From the NCBI GenBank assembly GCA_964391765.1, contig CAYMNG010000001.1:1-64000 (forward strand): a stretch of DNA of 64,000 bases, given 5' to 3'. Each line of letters begins with the position of its first letter. Positions within the stretch are counted from its first letter, which is position 1. Below, in pieces: positions 9,397 through 17,816 of the stretch. The notes beneath the pieces are model-generated. The model searched no databases, was not told where the DNA came from, and saw only the letters and a list, made by a program, of their open reading frames with translations. This DNA is from UBA10649 sp964391765 (GTDB taxonomy: Bacteria; Actinomycetota; Actinomycetes; S36-B12). A program made the position numbers and the translations under genes.

Positions 9397-11478
9397 GTGA
9401 CCGACCGACCCGCATACCCGACCGCCGCCCGCGTCGACGTCGTCGACGAGTACCACGGCACCCCCGTCGCCGATCCGTACCGATGGCTGGAGGACGCCGA
9501 CGACGCACGCACGGTCGAATGGCTGGCCGACCAGGCCACGCTCACCGATTGCGAGCGTGCCTCGTGGACGCTGCGCGACCGGTTCGCCGAGCGGGTCGAT
9601 CGCCTGCTGGGCGCCGGCACCGTCTCGCCGCCGTACTGGCGCGGCCGCCGGCACTTCCTGACCCGCCGTGATCCCGGCCAGCAGTTCTCGGTGCTCTACG
9701 TCGTCGACGACGCCGGCGAACGCTTGCTCATCGACCCGATGGCCCTGGACCCCAGCGGACGCACGACCCTGGACTCGTGGCAGCCGTCGAAGGAGGGCGA
9801 CCTGCTGGCCTACCAGCTGTCGACGGGCGGCACCGAGGAGTCCTTGCTGTACGTCCTCGACGTCGCGACCGGTGAGATCGTCGACGGCCCGATCGACCGG
9901 TGCCGGTACTCACCGGTCGCGTGGACGGTCGGCGGCACGTCGTTCTACTACGTCCGCCGGCTCGCACCCGACCTCGTCCCCGAGCCCGAGCAGGGGTTCC
10001 ACCGACGGGTCTACCTGCATCGGGTCGGCGCACCCGCCGACACCGACGCCCTGGTGTTCGGCGCCGGCATGACGATGACGAACTACTACGGCGTCGAGGT
10101 CAGTCGCGACGGCCGATGGCTCCAGGTCTCCGCCGCCGAGGGCACCGAACCGCGCAACGACCTGTGGATCGCCGACCTGTCGGCCACGGCCCCCGACGCG
10201 CCGGCGCTGACGCTCGTCCAAGGCGACGTCGACGCGCAGACCGGCCTGACGTTCCTGCGCGACGGACGCGTCCTGGTCAGCACGGATCTGGGCGCCCCGC
10301 GCGGTCGGGCCGCGGTCACGACCCCGGGGGCATGGCCCGCCGACCAGTGGCGCGACCTGATCCCCGAGGACCCGGACGCGGTGCTCGACTCGGTCACCGT
10401 CCTGGACGGCCCCGACCTCGCCGAGGACGTGCTGCTGGTCGTGCGCACCGCGCACGGCGTCGCCCGGATGACGGTCCACCGGGCGTCCGACGGGACATGG
10501 CTTCGCGACGTGCCGCTGCCGGGGACGGGAACCGTCGGCGGCCCGATCGAACGGATCGACGGCGGACCGGTCTGCTGGTTCGTCTTCACCGACCACACGA
10601 CCGTCCCCACCGTGTACTCCTACGACGCACGCACCGACGCGGTCGCCATCCACGCCCTGCCGCCCGGCAGCGTCGAGGTTCCCGCGGTGCACTCCCGCCA
10701 GGTCACCTACCGCTCGCCCGACGGCACCGACGTGCGGATGTTCGTGCTCTCCCCCACCGCCGAACCCGATCGCGTGCGACCGACGATCCTGTACGGCTAC
10801 GGCGGCTTCGGCGTCGCCATGACGCCCGGGTACTCCGCGGCGATCCTCGCGTGGGTCGAGGCCGGCGGCGTCTGGGCCGTGGCGAGCATCCGCGGCGGCG
10901 ACGAGGAGGGCGAGGACTGGCACCGCGCCGGCATGCTCGCGAACAAGCAGAACGTGTTCGACGACTTCCACGCCGCGGCGCAGTGGCTGATCGACGCCGG
11001 CTGGACCGACCCGGGCCACCTGGGCGTCTACGGCGGGTCGAACGGCGGGCTGCTGGTCGGCGCGGCGATGACGCAGCGTCCGGACCTCATGAACGCCGTC
11101 GTGTGCGTCGCACCGCTGCTGGACATGATCCGATACACGACCAGCGAACTCGGCCCGACCTGGACGGTCGAGTACGGCGATCCGCAGACGCCCGAGCAGT
11201 TCGAGTGGCTGCACGGTTACTCCCCGTACCACCGGGTCGTCGACGGCACCGACTACCCCGCGACGATGTTCGTCGTGTTCGACAACGACACCCGCACCGA
11301 CCCGATGCACGGGCGGAAGATGTGCGCGGCCGTCCAGCACGCGACCAGTGGCTCGCGGCCGGTCGTGCTGCGCACCGAGGGCGACGTCGGCCACGGCGCC
11401 CGGTCGTTGTCCCGCGCCGTCGAGGAGACCGCCGACACGCTCGGCTTCTTCGCCCGGTGGACCGGGATGTCGTCGTGA
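9397..11478 (+). CDS. Prolyl oligopeptidase family serine peptidase (S9A)
   Basis: The 693-aa protein has an N-terminal beta-propeller of about 400 residues starting DEYHGTPVADPYRWLEDADD, and a C-terminal alpha/beta-hydrolase domain. The nucleophile is Ser548 in GVYGGSNGGLLVG, His666 lies in GDVGHGARS, and the acid is probably the Asp in FDNDTRTDPMHG. YGYGGFGVAMTPGY and IRGGDEEGEDWH are S9A landmarks. No signal peptide is visible, so it should cleave short peptides after proline in the cytoplasm. The GTG at 9397 is supported by the nearby TAGGGT hexamer. Its stop overlaps the MscS start. Confidence 0.93.
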   Translation: MTDRPAYPTAARVDVVDEYHGTPVADPYRWLEDADDARTVEWLADQATLTDCERASWTLRDRFAERVDRLLGAGTVSPPYWRGRRHFLTRRDPGQQFSVLYVVDDAGERLLIDPMALDPSGRTTLDSWQPSKEGDLLAYQLSTGGTEESLLYVLDVATGEIVDGPIDRCRYSPVAWTVGGTSFYYVRRLAPDLVPEPEQGFHRRVYLHRVGAPADTDALVFGAGMTMTNYYGVEVSRDGRWLQVSAAEGTEPRNDLWIADLSATAPDAPALTLVQGDVDAQTGLTFLRDGRVLVSTDLGAPRGRAAVTTPGAWPADQWRDLIPEDPDAVLDSVTVLDGPDLAEDVLLVVRTAHGVARMTVHRASDGTWLRDVPLPGTGTVGGPIERIDGGPVCWFVFTDHTTVPTVYSYDARTDAVAIHALPPGSVEVPAVHSRQVTYRSPDGTDVRMFVLSPTAEPDRVRPTILYGYGGFGVAMTPGYSAAILAWVEAGGVWAVASIRGGDEEGEDWHRAGMLANKQNVFDDFHAAAQWLIDAGWTDPGHLGVYGGSNGGLLVGAAMTQRPDLMNAVVCVAPLLDMIRYTTSELGPTWTVEYGDPQTPEQFEWLHGYSPYHRVVDGTDYPATMFVVFDNDTRTDPMHGRKMCAAVQHATSGSRPVVLRTEGDVGHGARSLSRAVEETADTLGFFARWTGMSS

Positions 11479-12467
11479 CGGCAGTCGTCACGACGGCGGC
11501 CGTCGCGGCCGCGGCGGCCGAGAAGGACCCGCAGTGGTGGCAGACGGTCCTCGACTGGGTCGTCGGCACGCCCCTGCGCGTCGTCGCGATCGTCGTGTCC
11601 GCGCTCGTCGCGCAGATCCTCCTCACCTGGGTCATCCGTCGGGTCGTGCGGCGCACGAGCCGGCGCGCGAAGGTCGAGCGGCTCGCCCAGGCCAAGAAGG
11701 TCGCCCGCACCGCCGAGCTGTCTGAACTGCTGCTGACGCAACGCACCGAGCAGCGGGCCGCGGCGATCGGGTCGCTGCTGCACAGCGTCGTCATCATCTC
11801 GGTCTGGACGATCGCGGCCTTGATGATCCTGCCGCTGCTGGGCGTCAACGTCGCACCCCTGCTCGCCAGCGCCGGCGTCATCGGCGTGGCGCTCGGCTTC
11901 GGCGCGCAGACCCTCGTCAAGGACTACCTGTCCGGGGTGTTCCTGATCGCCGAGGACCAGTTCGGCGTCGGGGACATGGTCGACGTCGGCCCGGTCATCG
12001 GCACCGTCGAGGACGTGCAGTTGCGCTACACGCGACTGCGCGACCTGTCCGGTGTCGTGTGGTACGTGCGCAACGGCGAGATCCTGCGGGTCGCCAACCG
12101 ATCCCAGGGCTGGACGATGGCCGTCGTCGACATCCCGATCGCGTACAAGGAGAACATCGATCGGGTCCGCGACATCGTCGAGGCGGTCGCGACGGACATG
12201 GACGAGGACCCGTCCTACGACGACGTCCTGCTCGGCCGCCCGCAGTTCGCCGGCGTCGAGTCGGTCTCCGGCGAGGCCGTCGTGATCCGGATCACCGCCA
12301 AGGCCGCGCCCGAACAGCAGATCACGGTGGCGCGGACGATCCGCGAGCGGATGAAGCTCGCCTTCGATCGCGCGGGCATCGTCGTCCCGGTGCTGATGCG
12401 GCCGGGGGCGGCCGGTCCGCCCGCGGCCCCCGGGACGGCCGGCGGCGCGCCTACTGCACGGACGTGA
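11475..12467 (+). CDS. Small-conductance mechanosensitive channel (MscS family)
   Basis: This 330-aa inner-membrane channel opens under hypo-osmotic stress. It has an N-terminal span (VVAIVVSALVAQILLTWVI), a charged linker, two further spans (VVIISVWTIAALMILPLLG) and the pore helix SAGVIGVALGFGAQTLVKDY. The beta domain follows with EDQFGVGDMVDVG and GTVEDVQLRYTRLRD. The C-terminal tail is rich in Ala, Pro and Gly. The GTG at 11475 overlaps the peptidase stop (GTGA), indicating coupling, and its 3' end overlaps the opposing DUF4190 gene by 17 bp. Confidence 0.92.
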   Translation: MTAVVTTAAVAAAAAEKDPQWWQTVLDWVVGTPLRVVAIVVSALVAQILLTWVIRRVVRRTSRRAKVERLAQAKKVARTAELSELLLTQRTEQRAAAIGSLLHSVVIISVWTIAALMILPLLGVNVAPLLASAGVIGVALGFGAQTLVKDYLSGVFLIAEDQFGVGDMVDVGPVIGTVEDVQLRYTRLRDLSGVVWYVRNGEILRVANRSQGWTMAVVDIPIAYKENIDRVRDIVEAVATDMDEDPSYDDVLLGRPQFAGVESVSGEAVVIRITAKAAPEQQITVARTIRERMKLAFDRAGIVVPVLMRPGAAGPPAAPGTAGGAPTART

Positions 12468-13061
12468 TCGCCGCGACGCCGCCGCTGACCGTGAACACCA
12501 CGGCGTCCGGAGTTCCGGTGCCGGCGCACTGCACCGCACCCGCGCCGACGACGGACACCCGACCGCCGGCCACCTCCCCGGTGTCGAGGTTCGTCGGCGT
12601 CCCGCCGAACGAGCACCGGTCGTTGACGCGCAGCGAGGTCGTCGGCTCCATCACGTAGTTGCCGTCCGTGAGACCGGTTCGCGCGTTGTTCGCCTGCTCG
12701 AGCGCGGAGTTCGCGGCGTTCGCCGTGACGACGAGAACCGCGACCGCGACGACGATCCCGATCACCGCGAGCACGGCACCGACGATGCCGAGCCAGAACC
12801 CGGCCTTGGCCGTGCCGCCGTTCGTCGCCTGCCCCCGCTTCGCCTTCGCCATCCCGTTCCAGCCGAGGATGATCGACAGGATCGAGCCGATCAGCGGGAG
12901 GCAGAAGAACTGCAGGNNNNNNNNNNGATGCCCATGACGAGGGCGGCGGTGCCGATGCCGTTCTGCGGCCCGCCGGGTCCACGGTCGACGACGGCGTCGG
13001 CGTACTGCGCCCCCGGGGGGTTCGCGCCGCCCGGCGGTGGGGAGCTGACTGGGTCGCTCAT
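12451..13061 (-). CDS. DUF4190 membrane protein, interrupted by a short gap
   Basis: The N-terminus is Pro/Gly-rich (MSDPVSSPPPGGANPPG), followed by GIGTAALVMGI, then 10 N at 12917-12926. After the gap the protein resumes in a different frame with LPLIGSILSIILGWNGMAKAKRG and a second span IVGAVLAVIGIVVAVAVLVV. This order matches DUF4190 proteins, which have two spans around a short cytoplasmic loop. A Ser/Thr-rich extracytoplasmic tail follows. The change of frame across the gap is expected if the N number is arbitrary. GGAGGT 7 nt before the ATG at 13061 fixes the start. Function unknown. Confidence 0.75.
12917..12926. other. Short assembly gap (10 N)
   Basis: Ten N lie inside the DUF4190 gene. 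The reading frames on the two sides do not match, so the true gap length is not 10 modulo 3. Confidence 1.
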
Positions 13062-13163
13062 CGTCGATACCTCCACTGGCTCGCGTCGGATGGCTCGCGT
13101 CGGACACCGCCAGCGTGCCAGACGACGCGCCGGCGGCGCGCCTCACGGCGACGACGCGCCGCC

Positions 13164-14936
13164 TCAGCGGCGGAACAGGCCTCGGCGGCCGGCCGCGTCG
13201 GCCGGGGCCGGCTCGGGCAGCGTGAACACCGGGCCCGCTGGTGGCGTCCCCACCGTCTCGCGCCACGGCTCGATCGCCCGACTGGGCAGGCACGTCCGAG
13301 CCAGTTCGTTGTACGCCGGGCCGAGGAGGCGATGGTCGAGCAGGTCGACCATCCGTCCGTTGTTCGTCGCGGTGAGCACGTCCTTCGTCGCCAGCGGCAC
13401 CGCGCCGACGATCGGGACGCCGAGCCCGGCGGTCACCAGGCTCGCACTGTCGATACCGACGCCACCGGCCGCCTGGTTGACGACGATCGCGATCCGGTCG
13501 GCGGGCACCCCCTGCCCGCCCTCGTCCGTCGGCGCGGTCAGGTCGGCGAGCGCACGCGCCATCCCCTGCACCGACGTCGCCGCCATCGTCGTGACGAACA
13601 GGATCCGGTCGGCCTCGCCGAGCGCGACGTCGGCGACCAGCGGATCGAGGTAGTGGTTTCCGGTGTCGAGGACGACGACGTCGTACATGCGCTTCAGGCT
13701 CGCGATGATCGGCCGGTAGAACTCCGGGCCGACGATCTGCGCGGTCCGTGGCCGGACCGGCGCGAGCAGCACGTCGACCCCGAGTCGCTCCGCGCGCACG
13801 ATGCTGTGCCGGATGCACGCCTCGTCCCAGGTCGGCTGGACGCGGATGTTCAACGCCGTCGGCATGAACGTGCCGACGATCGAGGAGATCTGCCCGTGGT
13901 AGGTGTCCAGGTCGACGACGACGACGGACAACCGGTGTCCGGCCGCGGCGGAGTCGCGGGCGATCGAGGCCGCCAGCAGGACCGAGACCGTCGTCTTGCC
14001 CGCGCCGCCCTTGCTGGACGTGACCGCGATCGTGACCTGCCCGGTGCGCACCGGGCGCCGGAGCAGCTCGGCCGAGACCTGCGGCGGGTAGTGCGGGGAC
14101 CAGCCGGCGACCGGGACGACGGCACCGACGATCGGCGGCAGCCCCGGACGTGGCCAACCGTCGTCCAAGATCACCTCGCGCACGAACGTCCGCTCGGTCG
14201 CGTCCACCGGCGACTGCGCCTCGCCGGGCTCGTCGACCGGCCGGTCGGGCGCCGTCGGCTCGTCGACGACCCCACCGGGCGGGCGGATCGGCAGGCCGGC
14301 CGGGCGTGCCGGCGGTCGCAGCGGCAGACCGACGACGCGCTCGCCTGCCCGCGACAGCGGCCGGTCGATGCTGCCGGTCCAGCGGTCGGGGAAGGTCACC
14401 TCGTGCGCGAGGACGTCCTGCAGCGTGCGCAGGACGACCCGCGCGGGCTCGGCGGCCGGCAGGGCGTGATAGTCCAGTGCGCTGCCGTCCAGCCCCTGCG
14501 CGGCGGCGGCGTCGAGGATCTCCTGGTCCAGTCGGGCGGCTCGCTCCGGCCGCCAGACCGCCACGAACACCCGGGCCCCGGCCCCCGCCATGGCGGCGAT
14601 CGCCCACGCGGTCTGCGCGAGCTCGTCGGCGTCGTCAGCCTCGTCGGCGCGCAGCGAGTCCGAGAAGATGACGATGCGCGAGTACGCGTCCAACTCGCCG
14701 GCCGACAGGGCCTGCCACATCGCCGCGATCGACTCCTGCCCGGGCTGCAGGTGCCAGCCGATGTCCTGGGCGTCCAGCAACTCGTACAGCGTCTGCTCCG
14801 CGACGACGATCGCGCCGGGGCGCGCGGTTTCGGCGGAGTCCACCACCACGCCTCCCACGTCGCCGTCCGTCACGTCGGCCCTCACCCCGGACGGCCGATC
14901 GGCCGAGCCGGGCAGGTCACCCCCGCCGGCCGCCAC
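13164..14936 (-). CDS. CpaE/MinD-like P-loop ATPase with N-terminal receiver-like region
   Basis: The 590-aa protein has an N-terminal region of about 180 residues (PGAIVVAEQTLYELLDAQDI, RIVIFSDSLRADEADD) that resembles a pseudo-receiver domain. A Pro-rich linker follows, then a MinD/ParA-type ATPase with deviant Walker A VTSSKGGAGKTTVSVLL near residue 310. VVVVDLDTYHGQISS and VVVLDTGNHYLDPL act as switch motifs. It resembles CpaE localisation ATPases but lies away from the Tad locus, which has its own CpaE. It is followed by a DUF4388 gene upstream and small orphans, suggesting a distinct membrane or polar-localisation module. Function inferred only. Confidence 0.75.
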   Translation of the reverse strand: MAAGGGDLPGSADRPSGVRADVTDGDVGGVVVDSAETARPGAIVVAEQTLYELLDAQDIGWHLQPGQESIAAMWQALSAGELDAYSRIVIFSDSLRADEADDADELAQTAWAIAAMAGAGARVFVAVWRPERAARLDQEILDAAAAQGLDGSALDYHALPAAEPARVVLRTLQDVLAHEVTFPDRWTGSIDRPLSRAGERVVGLPLRPPARPAGLPIRPPGGVVDEPTAPDRPVDEPGEAQSPVDATERTFVREVILDDGWPRPGLPPIVGAVVPVAGWSPHYPPQVSAELLRRPVRTGQVTIAVTSSKGGAGKTTVSVLLAASIARDSAAAGHRLSVVVVDLDTYHGQISSIVGTFMPTALNIRVQPTWDEACIRHSIVRAERLGVDVLLAPVRPRTAQIVGPEFYRPIIASLKRMYDVVVLDTGNHYLDPLVADVALGEADRILFVTTMAATSVQGMARALADLTAPTDEGGQGVPADRIAIVVNQAAGGVGIDSASLVTAGLGVPIVGAVPLATKDVLTATNNGRMVDLLDHRLLGPAYNELARTCLPSRAIEPWRETVGTPPAGPVFTLPEPAPADAAGRRGLFRR

Positions 14937-14985
14937 CTTACCGACGGCCGCCTCCGGTTCCCCGGGTTTGCGTCGGGCCGTAGCC

Positions 14986-15357
14986 CTACTCGGACCCCAG
15001 GGCCGTCACCGCGTCCGGACCGCCCAGCACGAACGCCCGCCGGGCGCGCGGGTCCCGGGACAGCCGCTCCGAGGAGGTGACCGGCGTCGCGGTGATCAGG
15101 CTCGCGACGCGCCCGCCCACGGCGCGGGCCGCGACGAGCGTCACGGCCTCCTCGTCGGTCTCCCCCAGCAACCGGACGCCCAGGTCCACGACGGCCAACG
15201 CCGCGATCGAGGCGTCGTCGAGGGTCTCGGTCGAATCGTCGATGCTGACCGCGGCGAGTCGGTCACCGAGGTTGATCGAATCACCGGCCGCGAACGGCGC
15301 CGGGCCGAGCCCCACGGACCGGTCGTCGGTCACGTCGTCGGTCAGGTCGTCGGTCAT
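14986..15357 (-). CDS. Hypothetical protein, 123 aa, coupled to the DUF4388 gene
   Basis: I do not recognise this protein. It begins with an acidic Asp/Thr repeat (MTDDLTDDVTDD) and then has alternating hydrophobic segments (LDDASIAALAVVDLGVRLLG, AVTLVAARAVGG). No membrane span or catalytic motif is visible. Its ATG overlaps the stop of the DUF4388 gene (ATGA), so the two are translated together, and it lies 49 bp before the ATPase gene. The name of its partner is the only clue to its job. Confidence 0.6.
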   Translation of the reverse strand: MTDDLTDDVTDDRSVGLGPAPFAAGDSINLGDRLAAVSIDDSTETLDDASIAALAVVDLGVRLLGETDEEAVTLVAARAVGGRVASLITATPVTSSERLSRDPRARRAFVLGGPDAVTALGSE

Positions 15358-16979
15358 GTCGTCACCTCCGGGTCGTCGGCCGGTGCCGGGTCGGCGTCGA
15401 TTCCCGTGACCGCGCCGGTGAGCGCGAGCACCCGGGTCAGGGCCTCTCGCAGCCGTTCCCGGATCGCCGCCGATCGGGCCAGGGCGTCCTGCTCGGCCAA
15501 AACCGCCTCGGACAGCAACTGCTCCAGTCGCATCGCCTCGTCGGTCGCCTCCCGCAGCCGCCGATGCGGATCGGCCGGCTCGTCGACGACGGTCGGCTCG
15601 GCGCCCGTCGGGTCGGGCGCGAAGCCACGGGTCTGGACGTCGGCCGGCTCGAAGTCGACCGGCTCGACGACCGGCGCGAAATCGTCGGTCACGAAGTCGG
15701 CCGGCGCGAGGTCGACCGGAACCGGCGCGAGGTCGTCGGTCACGAAGTCGGCCGGCGCGAGGTCGACCGGCACCGGCGCGAGGTCGTCGGTCACGAAGTC
15801 GACCGGCGCGAAGTCGACCGGCGCGACGACCACGTCGTCACCCGGCTCGACGGCCGGTGCCGGCTCGAGGTCGACCGGCTCGTCGGCCGCGAACTCGACG
15901 GACACGACATCGTCGGTCTCGACGTCGACCGACCCGTCGACCAGCGCCGCCGGCGGGCCCGAGGCCGGCGGCATCGGCGGCAGCACCGGATCGGGCTCGG
16001 CGACGGTCGTCAGGCGAAGCGTGTGGATCATGTCCGACGACCACGCGCGGAACTCGCGGTCCGCCGGCTCGCGGTCCACCGGCTCGCGGTCCGCCGGCTC
16101 GCGGTCCGCCGGCCGCGCGAGCGTCGGTCGCGGCCCAGCCTCGGGTACCGACCGCGGCGGCGGCGCCGCCAACGTCCGTCCCCACGCCTCGGGCACGAGC
16201 AGTCGGTCGGTCGGCGGCTGCGCGCGTTCGTCGTGACTGACCGCGAGCGTGCCGGAGAGCACGAGCAGGCTCGCGGTCCGCGTCGCCTCACCACGGGTCA
16301 ACGCGAGCAGCGCCGCGATCTCGTCCAGCGCCCGCCGCCCGTCGACGAGGGAGAGCAACGCGGCCGACTCGTCGCGATTGAGGTTCGACGGCACGAACTG
16401 CGTCGCCCGCCGCAGGATCAACTCCTCCGGCTCGCAGTCGGCCTCCATCGCCCGCCACGCGCTCGCGGTGCGCTGCTGGCGACCTTGGACCAACCGCATC
16501 AACCGGGCGACATCCTGCGGCAGCGAGCAGAACGCGTCGGTCGTGGCCTCCGTCTCGCGCTCGATCCGCGCCCGCGGCACGGCGAGGATCGCGCCGAGCG
16601 AGGCGACGAGATACTCCTGGTGCAAGTTGAGCAGCTCGTCGACCGACATCCAGTCCTGCTCGACGACGAACGGCCCGATCCGCGAATCGGACCGGTGCGC
16701 ACCGAAGACGACCGCGAGCTCGGCCCAGCGCGGCTGGTCGAGCACGTCCTCGGTCAGCAGTCGATCCATGACCACCGGGTCGTACCCGCCCACATGCGCC
16801 GCGTAGATGCCGCCCTCGTGGAAGTAGATGCTCGCGTAGGCGTTCGAGCCCTTGACGCCGAGCTGCACGTCGCCGCTGAACCGCCGATCCTCCAGTGCGC
16901 GCAGGCGCGCCGAGACGTTCTTCGCCGAGGCCGCGGACTCACCGTCGTCCGCGCGATCCTTCTTGCCCAGCAATGCCAC
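15354..16979 (-). CDS. DUF4388 (PATAN-like) protein with a repetitive acidic middle
   Basis: Residues 1-270 look like a DUF4388 domain (NVSARLRALEDRRFSGDVQL, FHEGGIYAAHVGG, LDEIAALLALTRGEAT). Family members are signalling adaptors in two-component or motility contexts. The next 200 residues are low complexity: a five-residue DREPA unit repeated four times, then a 17-residue unit with DFVTDDLAPVPVDLAP repeated nearly three times. A C-terminal helical region (REATDEAMRLEQLLSEAVL) could form a coiled coil. The repeats are encoded by DNA tandem repeats, so copy number may vary between strains. The gene sits between two orphan genes and next to the MinD-like ATPase. Confidence 0.7.
   Translation of the reverse strand: MALLGKKDRADDGESAASAKNVSARLRALEDRRFSGDVQLGVKGSNAYASIYFHEGGIYAAHVGGYDPVVMDRLLTEDVLDQPRWAELAVVFGAHRSDSRIGPFVVEQDWMSVDELLNLHQEYLVASLGAILAVPRARIERETEATTDAFCSLPQDVARLMRLVQGRQQRTASAWRAMEADCEPEELILRRATQFVPSNLNRDESAALLSLVDGRRALDEIAALLALTRGEATRTASLLVLSGTLAVSHDERAQPPTDRLLVPEAWGRTLAAPPPRSVPEAGPRPTLARPADREPADREPVDREPADREFRAWSSDMIHTLRLTTVAEPDPVLPPMPPASGPPAALVDGSVDVETDDVVSVEFAADEPVDLEPAPAVEPGDDVVVAPVDFAPVDFVTDDLAPVPVDLAPADFVTDDLAPVPVDLAPADFVTDDFAPVVEPVDFEPADVQTRGFAPDPTGAEPTVVDEPADPHRRLREATDEAMRLEQLLSEAVLAEQDALARSAAIRERLREALTRVLALTGAVTGIDADPAPADDPEVTT
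15682..15830 (-). repeat. 51-bp tandem repeat, about 2.9 copies, coding
   Basis: Copies start at 15682, 15733 and 15784. The first two differ by a single base, and the third diverges after about 30 bp. Each encodes 17 residues of the DUF4388 protein. Confidence 0.85.
16056..16115 (-). repeat. 15-bp tandem repeat, 4 copies, coding
   Basis: The unit gcggtccgccggctc starts at 16056, 16071, 16086 and 16101 with one or two base changes. It encodes the five-residue ADREP/VDREP repeat. Confidence 0.85.
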
Positions 16980-17023
16980 GCACCGCTCCTAGGTCGTTCG
17001 CCGCCAACCGTCCCGCACCGTGA

Positions 17024-17815
17024 TCACGTCGGCACGAGCGTGTCCCGCAGCCGCGTGCCGTCCGAGTCGCCGAGCGCCTGGTGCACGGTCGTGCGCAGGA
17101 CGGTGATCGCGGCCGAGAAGTCCGCCGGCAGCGAGGCGATCGCCTCGACCGCGGCGTTGACGACCTCCCACCGCGTCGTCACGGTGAACAGCGACTCGTC
17201 ACCGACCGCCATCGCCGACTCGACCAGGTACGCCGACAGTGTCCAGGAGTCGCTGTCGTACGCCCACCGGATCGCTCCTTCGAGATCTCCGTCGTCCAGG
17301 TGCGTTCGCGCGTCGACCATGGCCGCGGCCGCGTCCGCCCGTCGGCGCTCGACGAAGGCTCCCGGACGCATCCCCAGCAGGCGCCGTGACACGGCGCCGG
17401 TGACGAGCGCCTCGTTCGGCGCGGCGACGGCGCTGAGATAGGCGAGCGAGGGCAACTGCGCGTCCAGGTCGTGCGCGAGCCGGGCGTCGAACGCGCGCAG
17501 GAAGCGCTGCCGGGCGTCGGCGACGAGGTGCTCGGCGCTGGTGTCGGGTAGGGCCGGGTGGGTCGACGGCGTCTGGACGAGCGCGTGCGTGACGGCGTCG
17601 CCGGCCTGGTAGTAGCGCTGCAGCGGGGTCCGCGACCCCAGGACGATCCGCTCCCACAGTTCCGCCTGCACCACCGCGATGTCGGCCCCCCACGCGCAGG
17701 CGACGGCGTCGACGGCCTCGCCGTGGGCCGCGAACGCGCGCGCCGCCGCCTCCAGCGCCTTCGCCTGCGTGCGGCAGCGCGTGTAGAACTCCTCCGTCGT
17801 CCCGATCGTCACCAT
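17024..17815 (-). CDS. Hypothetical all-helical protein, 263 aa
   Basis: I cannot assign this protein to a family. It is Ala-rich and predicted helical throughout (YTRCRTQAKALEAAARAFAA, ADAAAAMVDARTHLDDGD), with no membrane span. The ATG at 17815 lies 1 nt after the stop of the upstream NlpC/P60 peptidase gene, so the two are cotranscribed. The next gene in the same direction is the DUF4388 gene 44 bp away. It may be an accessory factor of this block. Confidence 0.6.
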   Translation of the reverse strand: MVTIGTTEEFYTRCRTQAKALEAAARAFAAHGEAVDAVACAWGADIAVVQAELWERIVLGSRTPLQRYYQAGDAVTHALVQTPSTHPALPDTSAEHLVADARQRFLRAFDARLAHDLDAQLPSLAYLSAVAAPNEALVTGAVSRRLLGMRPGAFVERRRADAAAAMVDARTHLDDGDLEGAIRWAYDSDSWTLSAYLVESAMAVGDESLFTVTTRWEVVNAAVEAIASLPADFSAAITVLRTTVHQALGDSDGTRLRDTLVPT

Positions 17816-17816
17816 G

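Noticed and set aside
9900..11474. Long frame upstream of and in frame with MscS
   Set aside because: It overlaps the prolyl oligopeptidase in another frame and is Arg-rich. MscS starts at 11475.
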